Numbered from the stretch's first letter, positions 16,232 through 26,070 are shown. The stretch: 64,000 nucleotides of DNA from Blastocatellia bacterium (GCA_016705245.1 JADIYM010000009.1:1-64000), one strand, 5' to 3'. A program made the numbers and translations. Notes: generated from the letters alone by a model not told the origin.

Positions 16232-16674
16232 CCCGCCCGCCTGCCGAACAGCACGCGGAAGCCGTCCAGGATCCCTGGGAGGCGAGCCGCGCCGAACAAC
16301 GCCGATTCTGGGCCGCGCAGCCCGTCGAACGGCGCGTTGCGTGGCTGGAAGAGGCCTTGGCGGCGGCATATCTGGCAGGAGCGCTGCCTCGAAAGCCCGA
16401 GCTCGATCGCGATCGAGCGCCGGTCGTCCCGCTCGTCGGGTCACCCACGCAGTGCGCCGACGCGGAAGCAGCGCGCTCTGCCATCCTCGAACGCGTGCGG
16501 GTGTATTGTCGCGGGCCTGTTCCCGGTGAATTCGAACCGATGGCCTTCGCCGTGTTCGGCGCCGAGCTCCAGTTCGCGTTGTGGCGCGAAGCGGACGCTC
16601 GTTTCTGGATCGAGATTCGCGACGATTCGATCGAGACAATTGCAGCACGTGTCGGGTTGTGGAGAGGAGAGTAG
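16228..16674 (+). CDS. Unknown partner protein of the nucleotidyltransferase
   Basis: 148 residues from GTG 16228, overlapping the previous stop by 4 nt. The N-terminal half is helical and basic (EQRRFWAAQPVERRVAWLEEALAA). The C-terminal half is more beta-rich with acidic and aromatic residues (FWIEIRDDSIETIA). No known domain is recognised. The stop codon TAG lies inside the edge of a Family A repeat (GGAGAGTAGACAGG), so the last codons R-G-E are also repeat sequence. Confidence 0.6.
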   Translation: MTRPPAEQHAEAVQDPWEASRAEQRRFWAAQPVERRVAWLEEALAAAYLAGALPRKPELDRDRAPVVPLVGSPTQCADAEAARSAILERVRVYCRGPVPGEFEPMAFAVFGAELQFALWREADARFWIEIRDDSIETIAARVGLWRGE

Positions 16675-16734
16675 ACAGGATTTCAGGATTGAAAGGATTC
16701 AATCCTGAAAATCCTGCAATCCTGTCCACTTTCC
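16664..16734. repeat. Family A inverted repeat at a convergent junction
   Basis: Left GGAGAGTAGACAGGATT, TCAGGATT, GAAAGGATT. Right CAATCCTGAAAATCC, TGCAATCCTGTCC. It shares an unusual GAAAGG unit with the copy at 18.45 kb on the other side of the decayed gene. Confidence 0.85.
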
Positions 16735-16741
16735 ACGAACC

Positions 16742-18326
16742 CTACGACACCACCAGCGTGACCGTAGCCGTTCGCTCGCGGCCGGCCCCGTCCCGGCCCG
16801 AAAACACGAGCTGGTAGCTCCCCACGGCAGCCTTCTTCTTTATCTTGAAGTTGAAGGTCGCGGTGTCGCCCGGCGCCGTGACCACCGGAGGCGTCAGCTT
16901 GACCTTGATCGGCTTCGTGTCGGGAGCCGTCACGGTTACGTCCCCCGTGAACCCTCCAACGCGACTGATCGAAACCGCGATCTCGCCCTTCTGACCCTTT
17001 CTGACGTTGATCGTCTCGGGAGTAATCGCAATGCCGAAGTCTGGATTCGGATCTCCGAACCGCATAACGCCGAAATCCGCGCCGCTCGGTTGCGTCACCC
17101 CACGACCAGGTTGCCACCGGGCTGAGCAGGCCAAATTGGCAGCGCCAGAGCCCCCGGCAAAGTCTTCGATGACCTTGCCATCGGTACCGAATCCCGCGTC
17201 GAGCGTTCCGTTCGCGTCGTAACGCTCGCGACTCGACCCGCCTGGTCTTGAAGGCCCCGATGGGCCAGATCTTGCCGTTCGACTGCAGGCTCACGGCTTC
17301 GTCGTCACCTCCGTTGAAGTCCCGTGACGGTGCCGCCGCTTCCGGAACGTCGTGTCTAGAGAGCCGTCGGTGTTGTAGCGCGAGGGCGAAGTCGTACAGC
17401 GCGTCGCCTGCCCGTCCGCCAGCGACGAGGCGTCCGTCGGGCTGAATCCAAGCTCGAAGATTCGTTCCTCGTCGCCGGGAAGGTCGGTCACAACCGCGCC
17501 GCCGGTCCCAAAGCCCGGATCGAGTGTGCCGTCCGTGTTGTAGCGGGCAACAACGAAGAACGAGTAGCCATCGTCCTTGAATCCGTGTCCACCGACGGCG
17601 ATCTTTCCGTCCGGTTGCACAACGACCCCTTTGATCCGGTCATCGTTTGTGAAAAGGTCGTTCGTCAATCGACCGTCACCGTCGAACTCGGAGGCGAGTG
17701 TTCCGTCAGCGGAATACACGGCACGCAAAATCCTCGCCCGTGGACGCCGAAAAATTGAACCCGGCGGCCACGACCCCTCCATCGGGAAGCAGAGCCATCG
17801 CCGTTGCCACGTCGTCATTGCGGGCGAAGTCCGTTGTTACCTTTCCACCGTCGCCGAATTCCGGGTCGAGCGTTCCGTCGGGCATGTATCGGGCCAGCCC
17901 GAAGTCGTAACCGGTCGTGCTCCTCACTACGTATCCGACGACGACGATCCTGCCGTCGGGCTGGATGGCTACGGACTCTGCTTCGTCTAGATCGCCGGCG
18001 AAATCGGTCGTCACCTTTCCGCCATCCCCGAACTCCGCATCGAGCGTGCCATCCGCGTTGTATCGGGCGAGGGAGAAGTCGAGCGACGAATCGTCCGCCG
18101 TATGCGCCGAGTGACCGACCACCACGACTTTCCCGTCCGGCTGGATCGCAGCGCTTGCCGCTACGTCGACTCGACCGAAGAAGTCGGTGGATACCCGGCC
18201 GTCGTCGCCGAAGAGCGGGTCACGGTCACCGGGATCGGCCGAGACCGCCGCGGTTGGCGCGCACAGTACGAGGGCGAAAACTAGGAACGGGGCGATGGAT
18301 TGCGGCCGGAACCTGGGGGCTTGCAT
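16742..18326 (-). pseudogene. Decayed delta-60-repeat secreted protein (multiple frameshifts)
   Basis: The original start is the ATG at 18326, behind AGAGGAGGTCCGC, and a signal peptide ends at AVSADPG. The first frame carries delta-60 repeats of the form A-x-QPDGK-x-VVVG then LARYNADGTLDAEFG (AAIQPDGKVVVVG, VAIQPDGRIVVVG, LARYMPDGTLDPEFG). The frame breaks near 17725. Repeats resume in a second frame (VVVQPDGKIAVGG, ARYNTDGTLDPGFG), break again at several points between 17400 and 17100, and end in a C-terminal beta domain (FGIAITPETINVRKGQKG through VTLVVS) in another frame. I count at least five indels. Intact, it would be roughly a 530-residue surface beta-propeller. Confidence 0.85.
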
Positions 18327-18444
18327 GCGGACCTCCTCTGCTGGGTGGAATCGCGCGGTGTTGCGGCGGGCGGGGTCGACCGTAAGAGTACTCAGTGCAA
18401 ACGAGTCAGTGCAACCCGGCATTCCAAGCGCAGCGGCTGGAAAC

Positions 18445-18515
18445 GGAGAATGGACAGGATTTCAGGATTGAAAGGATTCAATCCTGAAAATTCTGCGATC
18501 CTGTCCGCTCTCTCC
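18445..18515. repeat. Family A inverted repeat between divergent genes
   Basis: Left GGAGAATGGACAGGATT, TCAGGATT, GAAAGGATT. Right CAATCCTGAAAATTC, TGCGATCCTGTCCGC. It is almost the same copy as at 16.66 kb, so the decayed gene is flanked by near-identical repeats. Confidence 0.85.
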
Positions 18516-18532
18516 TGTACCCTAGTCGGTTG

Positions 18533-21500
18533 ATGATCGTTCTCCATGGCGCGGCGCTCGACGGCCACCTTTACCTCTGGGGCGAGACGCCGGCCGACGA
18601 GTCTCCCCCCGAGCCGAAGCGCCGTGGACGAAAGCCGGCCAAGGCGCCGCCGCCGCGCTCGCCCTACGACGCGAGCTTTGACCGGGTCGTAGGCGCCATA
18701 GACCCCGATTTCGGCCTGGAAGCCCAACGCGTGGTCGCGTGGCTTCCGACCGTCGGCGGCGCGCCCGTCGCGTCCAGCTCGCTCGTCGCCCCGCCAGCCG
18801 GCGGCAACGACGCGCCGACGCTCGCGCCGTTCACCGTCACGGCCGTCCGGCTCAGCCCGCCCATCGCTCTCGAACTGCTAGCCCAGTGCGCCGACGCCGC
18901 CATGATCGCGCCGGGCGTCATCGTCGGTCGTGACCTCGGCTACTGGGTCGCGGCCATGCGATTCGCCGGCGCGCTCGTCGTTCGACAGCAGTACCTGCCC
19001 GGGCTCGCGCTCGTCGACGGCGCCTGGCACTCGCGCTGGCAACCGGCCGCTTCGGGCGCCGACGCCGCCCGGCTTGCGACCCTCGCGGCCCGCATGCCCC
19101 ACGCGTGCCGCGCACTTTCGACGAAGTCGGATCGCCCGCCCGACGAGCCGGCGGCCACCGTTCTTGCCTCAGTACTCGAGTCCTTCGTCGATCACATCGT
19201 CCGGCTGCCGGCCACTCCGGCCCCGGCGCGACACGCCGGCCTGCGGCCGCGCAGTTTCGACAGCGTGCACCACGAGTGGCTCCACACCCTTCGAGCCGCC
19301 GACGGCCGGATGCACGGCGCGCCGGAAGACCTCACCCGACTTGCCGCGCAGATCGAGGAATGGCGCAGGCCCGTCGCAGCCACGGCGGCGGCGCCGTTCC
19401 GGCTCTGCCTCCGGCTCGAGGAGCCTGCCGGCGAGCCCGAAGCCGCCCTCCCCGCGGCTTCAGCCGACAGCACGTGGCGCGTCCGATACCTCCTGCAGGA
19501 CGCCGCCGATCCCAGCCTGCTCATTCCCGCCGAAAGCGCCTTTCGGACGAAGGGCGCGGCCTCGACGGCGCTCGAACGGCGGGGCCTCTCGACGCACTTC
19601 AATGCCCGCGCCTACCTGCTATCGGCGCTCGGCCAATGCGCAGCGCTTTGCCCGCGCATCGAGGCCAGCCTCCGCTCTCCGGCGCCATCCGGGTACGACA
19701 CGGACGCCATCGGCGCCCACGATTTCCTGACGAACACCGCGTTCGTGCTGGAACAGGCCGGCTTTGGCGTGCTCCTGCCCGCGTGGTGGACGCGCAAGGG
19801 CACCAAGCAACGGCTCGCCGTCCGCGCAACCGTCAAGAGCCCCACATTGCAGACGAGTGCCGGGCTCACGCTCGACCGGATCCTGCGCGTTGACTGGGAA
19901 GTCGCGCTCGGCGACGAGAAGCTCGGTCTCGCCGAGCTAAAGGCGCTCGCGAAGCTCAAGGCGCCGCTCGTACGCGTCCGCGGCCAGTGGGTCGAGCTCA
20001 ACCCGGACGAGATCCGCGCCGCCCTCGATTTCTGGATGTCGAAGGGGGAGCAGACCACCGCCCGCGACGTCGTGCGCATGGCTCTCGGCGGCGCGAGCCC
20101 CCCGGGGGGGCTCGAGTTCGCGGGTGTAGCGGCGACGGGATGGGTCGGCGATCTGCTTTCGAGGCTTCACGGTGCCGACCGCATCGAGGAGCTGCCTGCG
20201 CCGGCGGGGCTTCTGGGCACGCTCCGGCCCTACCAGTCACGCGGCTTCGCGTGGCTCGAGTTCATGCGGAGCTGGGGATTCGGCGCGTGTCTCGCCGACG
20301 ACATGGGACTCGGCAAAAGCATCCAGACGCTCGCGACGATCGCGCGCGAATGGGAAGCCGGCGAGCGGAGGCCCAGCCTCATCGTCTGCCCGACGTCGGT
20401 CGTCGCGAACTGGCAGAACGAAGTCGCCCGCTTCACGCCCGAGCTGCCGATCATGGTGCACCACGGCCTCGAGCGCGCCAGGGGCACGGCTTTTCGAAAA
20501 GCCGCTGCCTCTCACGCGATTGTCGTCTCGACCTATGCGCTGCTGCAGCGGGACCTCGCGTTCCTCGAAGGCGTCCCGTGGCGCGGCGTCGTGCTCGACG
20601 AAGCGCAGAACATCAAGAATCCCGAGACGAAACAGGCCCGGGCCGCGAGAGCCCTGAAGGCCGACTACCGCGTCGCGCTTACCGGCACGCCGGTCGAGAA
20701 CAACGTCGGCGATCTCTGGTCGATCATGGAGTTCCTCAACCCCGGCTGGCTCGGCACGCAGGCCGAGTTCCGACGCTCCTTCTTCCTTCCGATCCAGACG
20801 ACGCACGACCCCGACGCCACGTCGCAGCGCAAGCAACTGACGGGGCCGTTCGTGCTGCGGCGGCTCAAGAGCGATCGCACGGTCATCGCCGACCTGCCTG
20901 AAAAGCTCGAGATGAAGGTTTATTGCTCGCTCACGAAAGAGCAGGCGACGCTCTACCAGGCCGTCGCCGACGAAGCGACCGACGCGATCGCCAGGGTGGA
21001 CGGGATGGCGCGTCGCGGCCTCGTGCTCGCGACGCTCATGAAGCTGAAGCAGGTGTGCAACCATCCCGCGCAGTTCCTCGGCGACAACTCGACGATCCGG
21101 GGCCGCTCCGGAAAGCTCGCGCGACTGACCGAAATGCTCGAGGAATCGCTCGCCGAGGGCGATCGCGCGCTCGTCTTCACGCAGTTTGCCGTGATGGGCG
21201 GGATCCTGAAGCGCCACCTGCAGGAGACGTTCGGGCGCGAAACGCTTTTCCTGCACGGGGCGGTGCCGAAGACGCAGCGCGACCGGATGGTCGAGAGCTT
21301 CCAGGGCGAGGGCGGGCCGCCGGTCTTCGTGCTCTCGCTCAAGGCGGGTGGAACGGGCCTGAACCTGACGGCCGCGAACCGCGTGTTCCACTTCGACCGG
21401 TGGTGGAATCCGGCGGTCGAGGATCAGGCAACCGACCGCACGTATCGGATCGGACAGTCGCGCAACGTCCAGGTGCACAAGTTCGTCTGCGCCGGAACGC

Positions 21501-21646
21501 TCGAGGAGAAGATCGACGAGCTCATCGAGTCGAAGAAGGAGGTCGCCGACCGCGTCGTCGGCACTGGCGAAGGCTGGCTGACCGAGCTTTCGACCTCCGA
21601 GCTCAAGAATCTGTTCGCGCTGAGGCGCGAGGCAGTGGGAGAGTAG
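18533..21646 (+). CDS. SNF2-family DEAD/DEAH helicase (HepA/RapA-like)
   Basis: 1037 residues. The ATG at 18533 is preferred over the TTG one codon earlier. The N-terminal ~500 residues are a bacterial SNF2-specific region. Then come the helicase motifs: ADDMGLGKSIQT (about 589-600, Walker A), VLDEAQNIKNP (about 686, Walker B with DEAQ box), ALTGTPVENNVGDLWSI (motif III), SLKAGGTGLNLT and RTYRIGQSRNVQ (motifs V-VI, about 925-980). The C-terminal end (LTELSTSELKNLFAL) is typical of the bacterial group. It is a dsDNA-translocating ATPase likely to remodel protein-DNA or RNA polymerase complexes. It lies 4 nt upstream of a SWIM-domain gene, the normal bacterial partner. Confidence 0.9.
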   Translation: MIVLHGAALDGHLYLWGETPADESPPEPKRRGRKPAKAPPPRSPYDASFDRVVGAIDPDFGLEAQRVVAWLPTVGGAPVASSSLVAPPAGGNDAPTLAPFTVTAVRLSPPIALELLAQCADAAMIAPGVIVGRDLGYWVAAMRFAGALVVRQQYLPGLALVDGAWHSRWQPAASGADAARLATLAARMPHACRALSTKSDRPPDEPAATVLASVLESFVDHIVRLPATPAPARHAGLRPRSFDSVHHEWLHTLRAADGRMHGAPEDLTRLAAQIEEWRRPVAATAAAPFRLCLRLEEPAGEPEAALPAASADSTWRVRYLLQDAADPSLLIPAESAFRTKGAASTALERRGLSTHFNARAYLLSALGQCAALCPRIEASLRSPAPSGYDTDAIGAHDFLTNTAFVLEQAGFGVLLPAWWTRKGTKQRLAVRATVKSPTLQTSAGLTLDRILRVDWEVALGDEKLGLAELKALAKLKAPLVRVRGQWVELNPDEIRAALDFWMSKGEQTTARDVVRMALGGASPPGGLEFAGVAATGWVGDLLSRLHGADRIEELPAPAGLLGTLRPYQSRGFAWLEFMRSWGFGACLADDMGLGKSIQTLATIAREWEAGERRPSLIVCPTSVVANWQNEVARFTPELPIMVHHGLERARGTAFRKAAASHAIVVSTYALLQRDLAFLEGVPWRGVVLDEAQNIKNPETKQARAARALKADYRVALTGTPVENNVGDLWSIMEFLNPGWLGTQAEFRRSFFLPIQTTHDPDATSQRKQLTGPFVLRRLKSDRTVIADLPEKLEMKVYCSLTKEQATLYQAVADEATDAIARVDGMARRGLVLATLMKLKQVCNHPAQFLGDNSTIRGRSGKLARLTEMLEESLAEGDRALVFTQFAVMGGILKRHLQETFGRETLFLHGAVPKTQRDRMVESFQGEGGPPVFVLSLKAGGTGLNLTAANRVFHFDRWWNPAVEDQATDRTYRIGQSRNVQVHKFVCAGTLEEKIDELIESKKEVADRVVGTGEGWLTELSTSELKNLFALRREAVGE

Positions 21647-21650
21647 CGGT

Positions 21651-22550
21651 ATGTGGGGACGAGGACGAACAAGGCGCCTGGTCGGCAACCGGTACGTGAC
21701 GAACGCGCCGAGCGAAGTCCAGGGCGGCATCAAGGCACGGTCAAAAACCGGCAGTTTCGGCAAGACCTGGTGGGCGAAGCGATGGATCGCGGTGCTCGAG
21801 GGCTTCGAGATCGGCCCGCGCCTCTCGCGCGGCAAGAGTTATGCGCGACGGGGACAGGTCGCGTCGATCGACGTCACGAAGGGCCGGGTCGTCGCATCGG
21901 TCCACGGCTCGCGGGCGATGCCGTACGCGGTCGAGATCTCGGTCAAGGCACTCGCGGGAGAGGAATGGGCGCGCGTCGCCGAGGCGCTGTCGTCCGAAGT
22001 GATCTTCGCGGCGAAGCTGCTCGGCGGCGACATGCCGCACGACATCGAGAAGGTCTTCACCGAGGCGGGATCGGCGCTTTTTCCAACGACGGTGCGGGAC
22101 CTCGTGACGCGTTGCACGTGCCCGGACTTCTCGAACCCGTGCAAACACGTGGCAGCCGTCTACTACCTGCTCGGCGAAGAGTTCGACCGCGATCCGTTCC
22201 TGATCTTCACGCTGAGGGGTATGACGCGAAACGAGCTCGTCGGACTGCTCGGCGGAGTGGCAGGGGAGCCGGTCGAGGCGCTGACGGCCGGTCACGGCGC
22301 GGCGGAACCGCTTTCGGCGGATGCGGAATCGTTCTGGAGCATCGGCGAAGTGCCCGAGGACCTGTACGGCGAGGTTCAGACGCCGCCGGTCGGTGCGGCG
22401 CTGATCCGGCGGCTCGGGGGATTTCCATTCTGGCGGGGGCGCGAACCGTTCGTCGAGTCGATCGAGCCGCTTTATGCGCGTGCCTCCGAGCGCGCGCTCG
22501 ACGTGCTGGCGGGGGAACCGGCGGGCTCCGAAGCTCCTCTGGATGTGTGA
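21651..22550 (+). CDS. SWIM zinc-finger protein, partner of the SNF2 helicase
   Basis: 299 residues. The start is 4 nt after the helicase stop. The N-terminal WWAKRWIAVLEGF and GRSYARRGQ-like segment (here GKSYARRGQVASID) is typical of the family. Near residue 155, RCTCPDFSNPCKHVAAVYYLL is the CxCx(n)CxH SWIM finger, thought to bind DNA or protein. A C-terminal acidic region (LSADAESFWSIGEVPEDL) follows. Family knowledge: SWIM proteins occur next to SNF2 ATPases in many bacteria and probably act in the same complex. Here the two are transcriptionally and probably translationally coupled. Confidence 0.9.
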   Translation: MWGRGRTRRLVGNRYVTNAPSEVQGGIKARSKTGSFGKTWWAKRWIAVLEGFEIGPRLSRGKSYARRGQVASIDVTKGRVVASVHGSRAMPYAVEISVKALAGEEWARVAEALSSEVIFAAKLLGGDMPHDIEKVFTEAGSALFPTTVRDLVTRCTCPDFSNPCKHVAAVYYLLGEEFDRDPFLIFTLRGMTRNELVGLLGGVAGEPVEALTAGHGAAEPLSADAESFWSIGEVPEDLYGEVQTPPVGAALIRRLGGFPFWRGREPFVESIEPLYARASERALDVLAGEPAGSEAPLDV

Positions 22551-22576
22551 GACGAGGCACGTACCTCGTCCCCGTT

Positions 22577-22660
22577 TTTCGAGCCGCGAGCGGTAGCGAG
22601 CGTCCCACGGACGGTGTTCAGGATCCCGTCCCTTCCGTGCGCGAAGATCAGACGACGACT
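22577..22660. repeat. Family D repeat, partial copy
   Basis: CGAGCCGCGAGCGGTAGC, GAGCGTCCCACGGACGG, then a truncated tail. Fuller modules lie near 50.9, 59.3-59.7 and 60.9 kb. Confidence 0.75.
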
Positions 22661-22744
22661 TGCTCACGTCTGTCCGCAGGCCGCTCGCTGAACGAAACCG
22701 CTGCGCGGTAGGAAGCGAGAGGGTATAACGGGACTCGACAATTC

Positions 22745-23142
22745 AGGCTGGGGCGGCCATTCCGCGACCGCGGTCCGGTCGATTCCGCGACCGCGGAGCG
22801 GTCGATACAATAGCCGTGGGTCGCGCGTGGGCGAGTGCAACGAGCCCTCGCGTGACCCGCGGAACCGCCGGCCCCCACGCGCCGACCGCGGAGCGGTCGC
22901 ACCGCCTTGTGAGTGGGAAGCAATTCGAGCCGTGCGGATTTCGAGCACGCGCTGAAGGGCAAGGCCCACTGCACGGACTCTGATCGTGGTCTACCTGCAC
23001 ATCGTCATTGGTACTGACGATGCGACCGCTCCGCGGTCGGTGCGTGACGGCCGGCGGTTCCGCGGGTCTCGCGAGGGCTCGCTGCGCTCGCCCGCGCGCG
23101 ACCCACGGCTATTTCATCGACCGCTCCGCGGTCGCGGACTCG
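22745..23142. repeat. Family E: long inverted pair in a gene-free region
   Basis: The left copy (about 22785-22900) and the right copy (about 23020-23142) are inverted relative to each other. Shared segments include GACCGCGGAGCGGTCG, GCCGTGGGTCGCGCG, GAGCCCTCGCG and GACCCGCGGAACCGCC. About 120 nt separates them. The gap 22551-23209 between two convergent genes holds nothing else that I can read as a gene. Confidence 0.75.
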
Positions 23143-23209
23143 CTAACCTATGCGCTACCGCTCGCGGTTCTGATGCTCGAGTGCGGGTTCAGTCGTTTCG
23201 CGGAGCTGC

Positions 23210-24241
23210 TTAGCGAAACGGCTGCGGCCGCGGCTGGACCTCGAGCTCGACCGGCAGCGACTCTAGCAACGTCTCGGCGCCGAGAAACCGCGTTGCGTCG
23301 CGCGACACCGAGACGACATAACGTCCGGGCGACGTGAGTGCGTATCGAGGCGTCAGGTGAAGGGTCGTCGCCATGACTGATCCAGGAGGAACCAGTCCCG
23401 TGGGTCCCCCGAGCATCGGAAGCTCGGGCAGGGGTTCGGGTTCGTCGACGAGCCGGCCCTCTGAATCGCGGATCACGAGCGAGTAATCGTAGGGATTGCG
23501 ACGATATCCGAGATTGATTTCGGCCGAGGACAGGTTCCGGGTATACACGTCGAGCAGGACAACGTCACCGGATTGGACCGACGGTTTCCGAAGTCGAGCC
23601 GCAAGCTGCAGGCCCGATCGCTCGGGTCCCCAGTTCCTGACCTCGGCCCCGGGAATTGGTTGGTCCCACTGCCGATCGCGCGGCTTTCCGCCGGGTCGAG
23701 CCGCGCCGACCTGAAATCCCAAAGCCTGTGAGTTCACGTACCGTTGGAACCCACCGTCCGTCGAGACCGGGCGCGTAACGGATACCCCGAACGTGCCGCC
23801 CTCGCTGAGGTCATAGAATTTGTCGAGGGCTATGACGTAGCTCTCCGGCTCCTCTCCGATTTCCTCGACTCCGACCGGGCGCTTCGACAGCCCGCCGAGA
23901 GACGACTTGCCGTGGTCCGTCAAACGAGGGTCGTCTCGATCCACGCCATCGACGACCGGCCAGAATTGATCTTCCGCCATCGGTCCCCACACCGGAATGG
24001 ACTCTCGACCGCCCGGTGACGTGACGACGATGGAAAGAAGGACCGGCTCGCCGACCTCGAACTTCTCTTTCGTGAGGGAGATGACGATTTTGATATCCGG
24101 TACAGGAGGCGCTTTCTGCATCACCTGGGTTGGTCCGACGAACGCCGCTACTCGCCTCGCGTCCGACTCGGGCACGGTTGCGGCGGTCGACAACAAGAGC
24201 ATCAACGAAAGCACGAGTCGGCCCGATCGTCCGCACTTCAC
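23210..24241 (-). CDS. Secreted protein of unknown function, Ig-like strands
   Basis: I chose GTG 24241 because GGAGG lies 8 nt upstream and it gives a clean signal peptide (RSGRLVLSLMLLLSTAAT); longer starts add hydrophilic residues. The 343-residue protein has two beta-rich stretches of cohesin/Ig-like character: KIVISLTKEKFEVGEPVLLSI (about residue 50) and LRKPSVQSGDVVLLDVYTRN (about 220), each a conserved strand pattern ahead of an acidic loop. LTPRYALTSPGRYVVSVSRD near the end completes a third sandwich. No catalytic motif is recognised. The family is widespread in Acidobacteriota as unnamed secreted proteins (my impression, unverified). Confidence 0.65.
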   Translation of the reverse strand: MKCGRSGRLVLSLMLLLSTAATVPESDARRVAAFVGPTQVMQKAPPVPDIKIVISLTKEKFEVGEPVLLSIVVTSPGGRESIPVWGPMAEDQFWPVVDGVDRDDPRLTDHGKSSLGGLSKRPVGVEEIGEEPESYVIALDKFYDLSEGGTFGVSVTRPVSTDGGFQRYVNSQALGFQVGAARPGGKPRDRQWDQPIPGAEVRNWGPERSGLQLAARLRKPSVQSGDVVLLDVYTRNLSSAEINLGYRRNPYDYSLVIRDSEGRLVDEPEPLPELPMLGGPTGLVPPGSVMATTLHLTPRYALTSPGRYVVSVSRDATRFLGAETLLESLPVELEVQPRPQPFR

Positions 24242-24420
24242 CTCGTCCACCTCCAGCCCATGCGTCGAACTCCGCAACCCGCGCGCCTGTCACCATTCCA
24301 ACGTAACAAGACTCCGCTGCTTGCCGATTGCCGGGCGACATTGCGCGAAGCGTGAGTGGGCGAACGCCGCGGGGGGGGCCCACGGTTCGCCGCGCGCGCA
24401 GTGCTTCACGGCAGGTGCTC

Positions 24421-25830
24421 TTACGTTCCGTCGCCGTCGCCTTCGGTTGGCGGAGCCGCGCGCACCTCGAACCGGATGGGCTCGAGGCCGGGCTTCGCCT
24501 CGATCTCGACCGGTCCAGACGCCTGCGCGTCGTCTTCGATGTTGACCTCGATACGGAAATGGAGTCCGGCGCGCAACTGGATGCGGACGCGACCATCGTC
24601 GTCGAGTATGAAGTAGTGCCCCGCCTGCGCGCCGTCGAGGGATGCATGAGATCGAGTAGCTCCCGTTATCTTCCTTCGTGCTCACGACCTCGATGTCGAG
24701 CGGAACCGATGCGAACGGCGGCGGCATTCGGATCACCCCGAGATCCGCGTTGCGGCCGTTGCGCACGCTGGCGAACTTCGATGACGTCGGCCCGTCGGAC
24801 GGCGGATAGACGAATCGCGGGGACTTCCCGACGTAGGCGTCGACGTACAACCCATTCACGATGAGCGCATAGTCGTCCTCCGGCAGGGTGTCGGTGCCGA
24901 TCTCGCCGCGCTTGTTCGTGATGGCCCGCAGAGTCCAGTTCGCCGTTTCCAGGTTGTTGAGTTTCGATTTTGGTACCAGGAGAATCTCCAGACCCGACAC
25001 CGGAGCGCCTGTCGCGTCGACAATCTTCCCGAGAGGGTTCCGGCGTTCGTGACCTCGAAGAACGCCTGGGCGTGGACGCCGTCCTTGATCTCGATCTGGA
25101 ATGCATCTCCGACAACGGGCACCTCGCGCCCAATGAACGGCATGTCGGACGAGCGAAGGAGTCGGTAACCCTCCGGGATGTTCAACCGCATCGAGTACGA
25201 GCCGAACGGCAGGTCCTCGAAGTAGTAAACGCCGTTGGCGTCCGACTGCACGTCTCGCCGCACCCCATTGACGTCGATCGAGGCGACAACTCCCGGCACA
25301 CCACGCGGGGCCTCATCCATGCCGAGCTCGGCGGAGGGCATCCTCGACCAGACGGTCCCGATGAGGCTCGGGCCCTTGCCAGTGGCCGTGACGCGGCGGC
25401 AATACACGAGCGCGGCGCCGGCATTCGCAACGAGCGCTGTGGGTCCGCTGAGCCCGACACGGAGCGATCCATCGCGTCGCTCGCGATAGGCAAACACGAC
25501 GTAGTGGCTGCCTTGTGTGAACTCGAAATGGCAATCGTGCCGACCGTATTCGGTTTTCGTGACCAGCTTTTCTGCCGGGGCGCCCTTGAGGATCTCGATG
25601 ACCTCGAAGCGCGTGTGCTGCTCGGTCATCATGCGCTTGCCGTTGACGTCATCGACCATCGCCAGGACCGGCGTCACGTCGATGGCCCGGCCGATGAAGA
25701 CGACTTCGGCCTTCTCGTAGTGTTGGCCGAGGGATGCGGCGAAGGTCACGCAGCTTCCGGAAGCCGGCTCCGGTGCAAAGGATGCCGCTGCCGTCGCACA
25801 CGCGATCACCAACGCGATCTTTCGAATCAT
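24421..25830 (-). pseudogene. Netrin/TIMP-like plus carboxypeptidase-regulatory repeat protein, two frameshifts
   Basis: Start ATG 25830; a signal peptide ends at EPASGS. The N-terminal ~160 residues resemble a netrin/TIMP-like domain: SCVTFAASLG, AEVVFIGRAIDV, RFEVIEILKGAP, HYVVFAYRE, with spaced cysteines. Then follows a carboxypeptidase-regulatory unit (VQSDANGVYYFEDLPFGSYS). Near 25028 one G seems lost (TCGGGAAG), and the second unit (GKIVDATGAPVSGLEILL) reads in another frame. Near 24645 an extra base restores the first frame through HYFILDDDGRVRIQ to TAA at 24421. The two indels cancel, so the full length is still a multiple of three. Either two assembly errors or a gene with a scrambled middle. 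Confidence 0.75.
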
Positions 25831-25950
25831 GGCGGGACTCTCCACGGAATTTGGCTGGACGGACTCTACCGCAGACGCACAACGAGGCGGCGGGTTCCCG
25901 ATAGTATCGATTCTCGCCTGGCGCTTCGCGCATGCATCCGGCCGCTCCGA

Positions 25951-25993
25951 GCCTGTCAATCCTGAAATTCCTGACAATCCTGTCCATTCTCCG
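25951..25993. repeat. Family A repeat, single half-site
   Basis: CCTGTCAATCCTGAAATTC, CTGACAATCCTGTCC, ATTCTCC. Only the right-hand arm is present. It lies between divergent genes. Confidence 0.75.
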
Positions 25994-26070
25994 TATCGCA
26001 TCGAACACTTCGTGTATCGAGGCCGGCCGAAAAGGCCCGTTTTTCCCGCGGTGCGCGGATTGCACTGACT

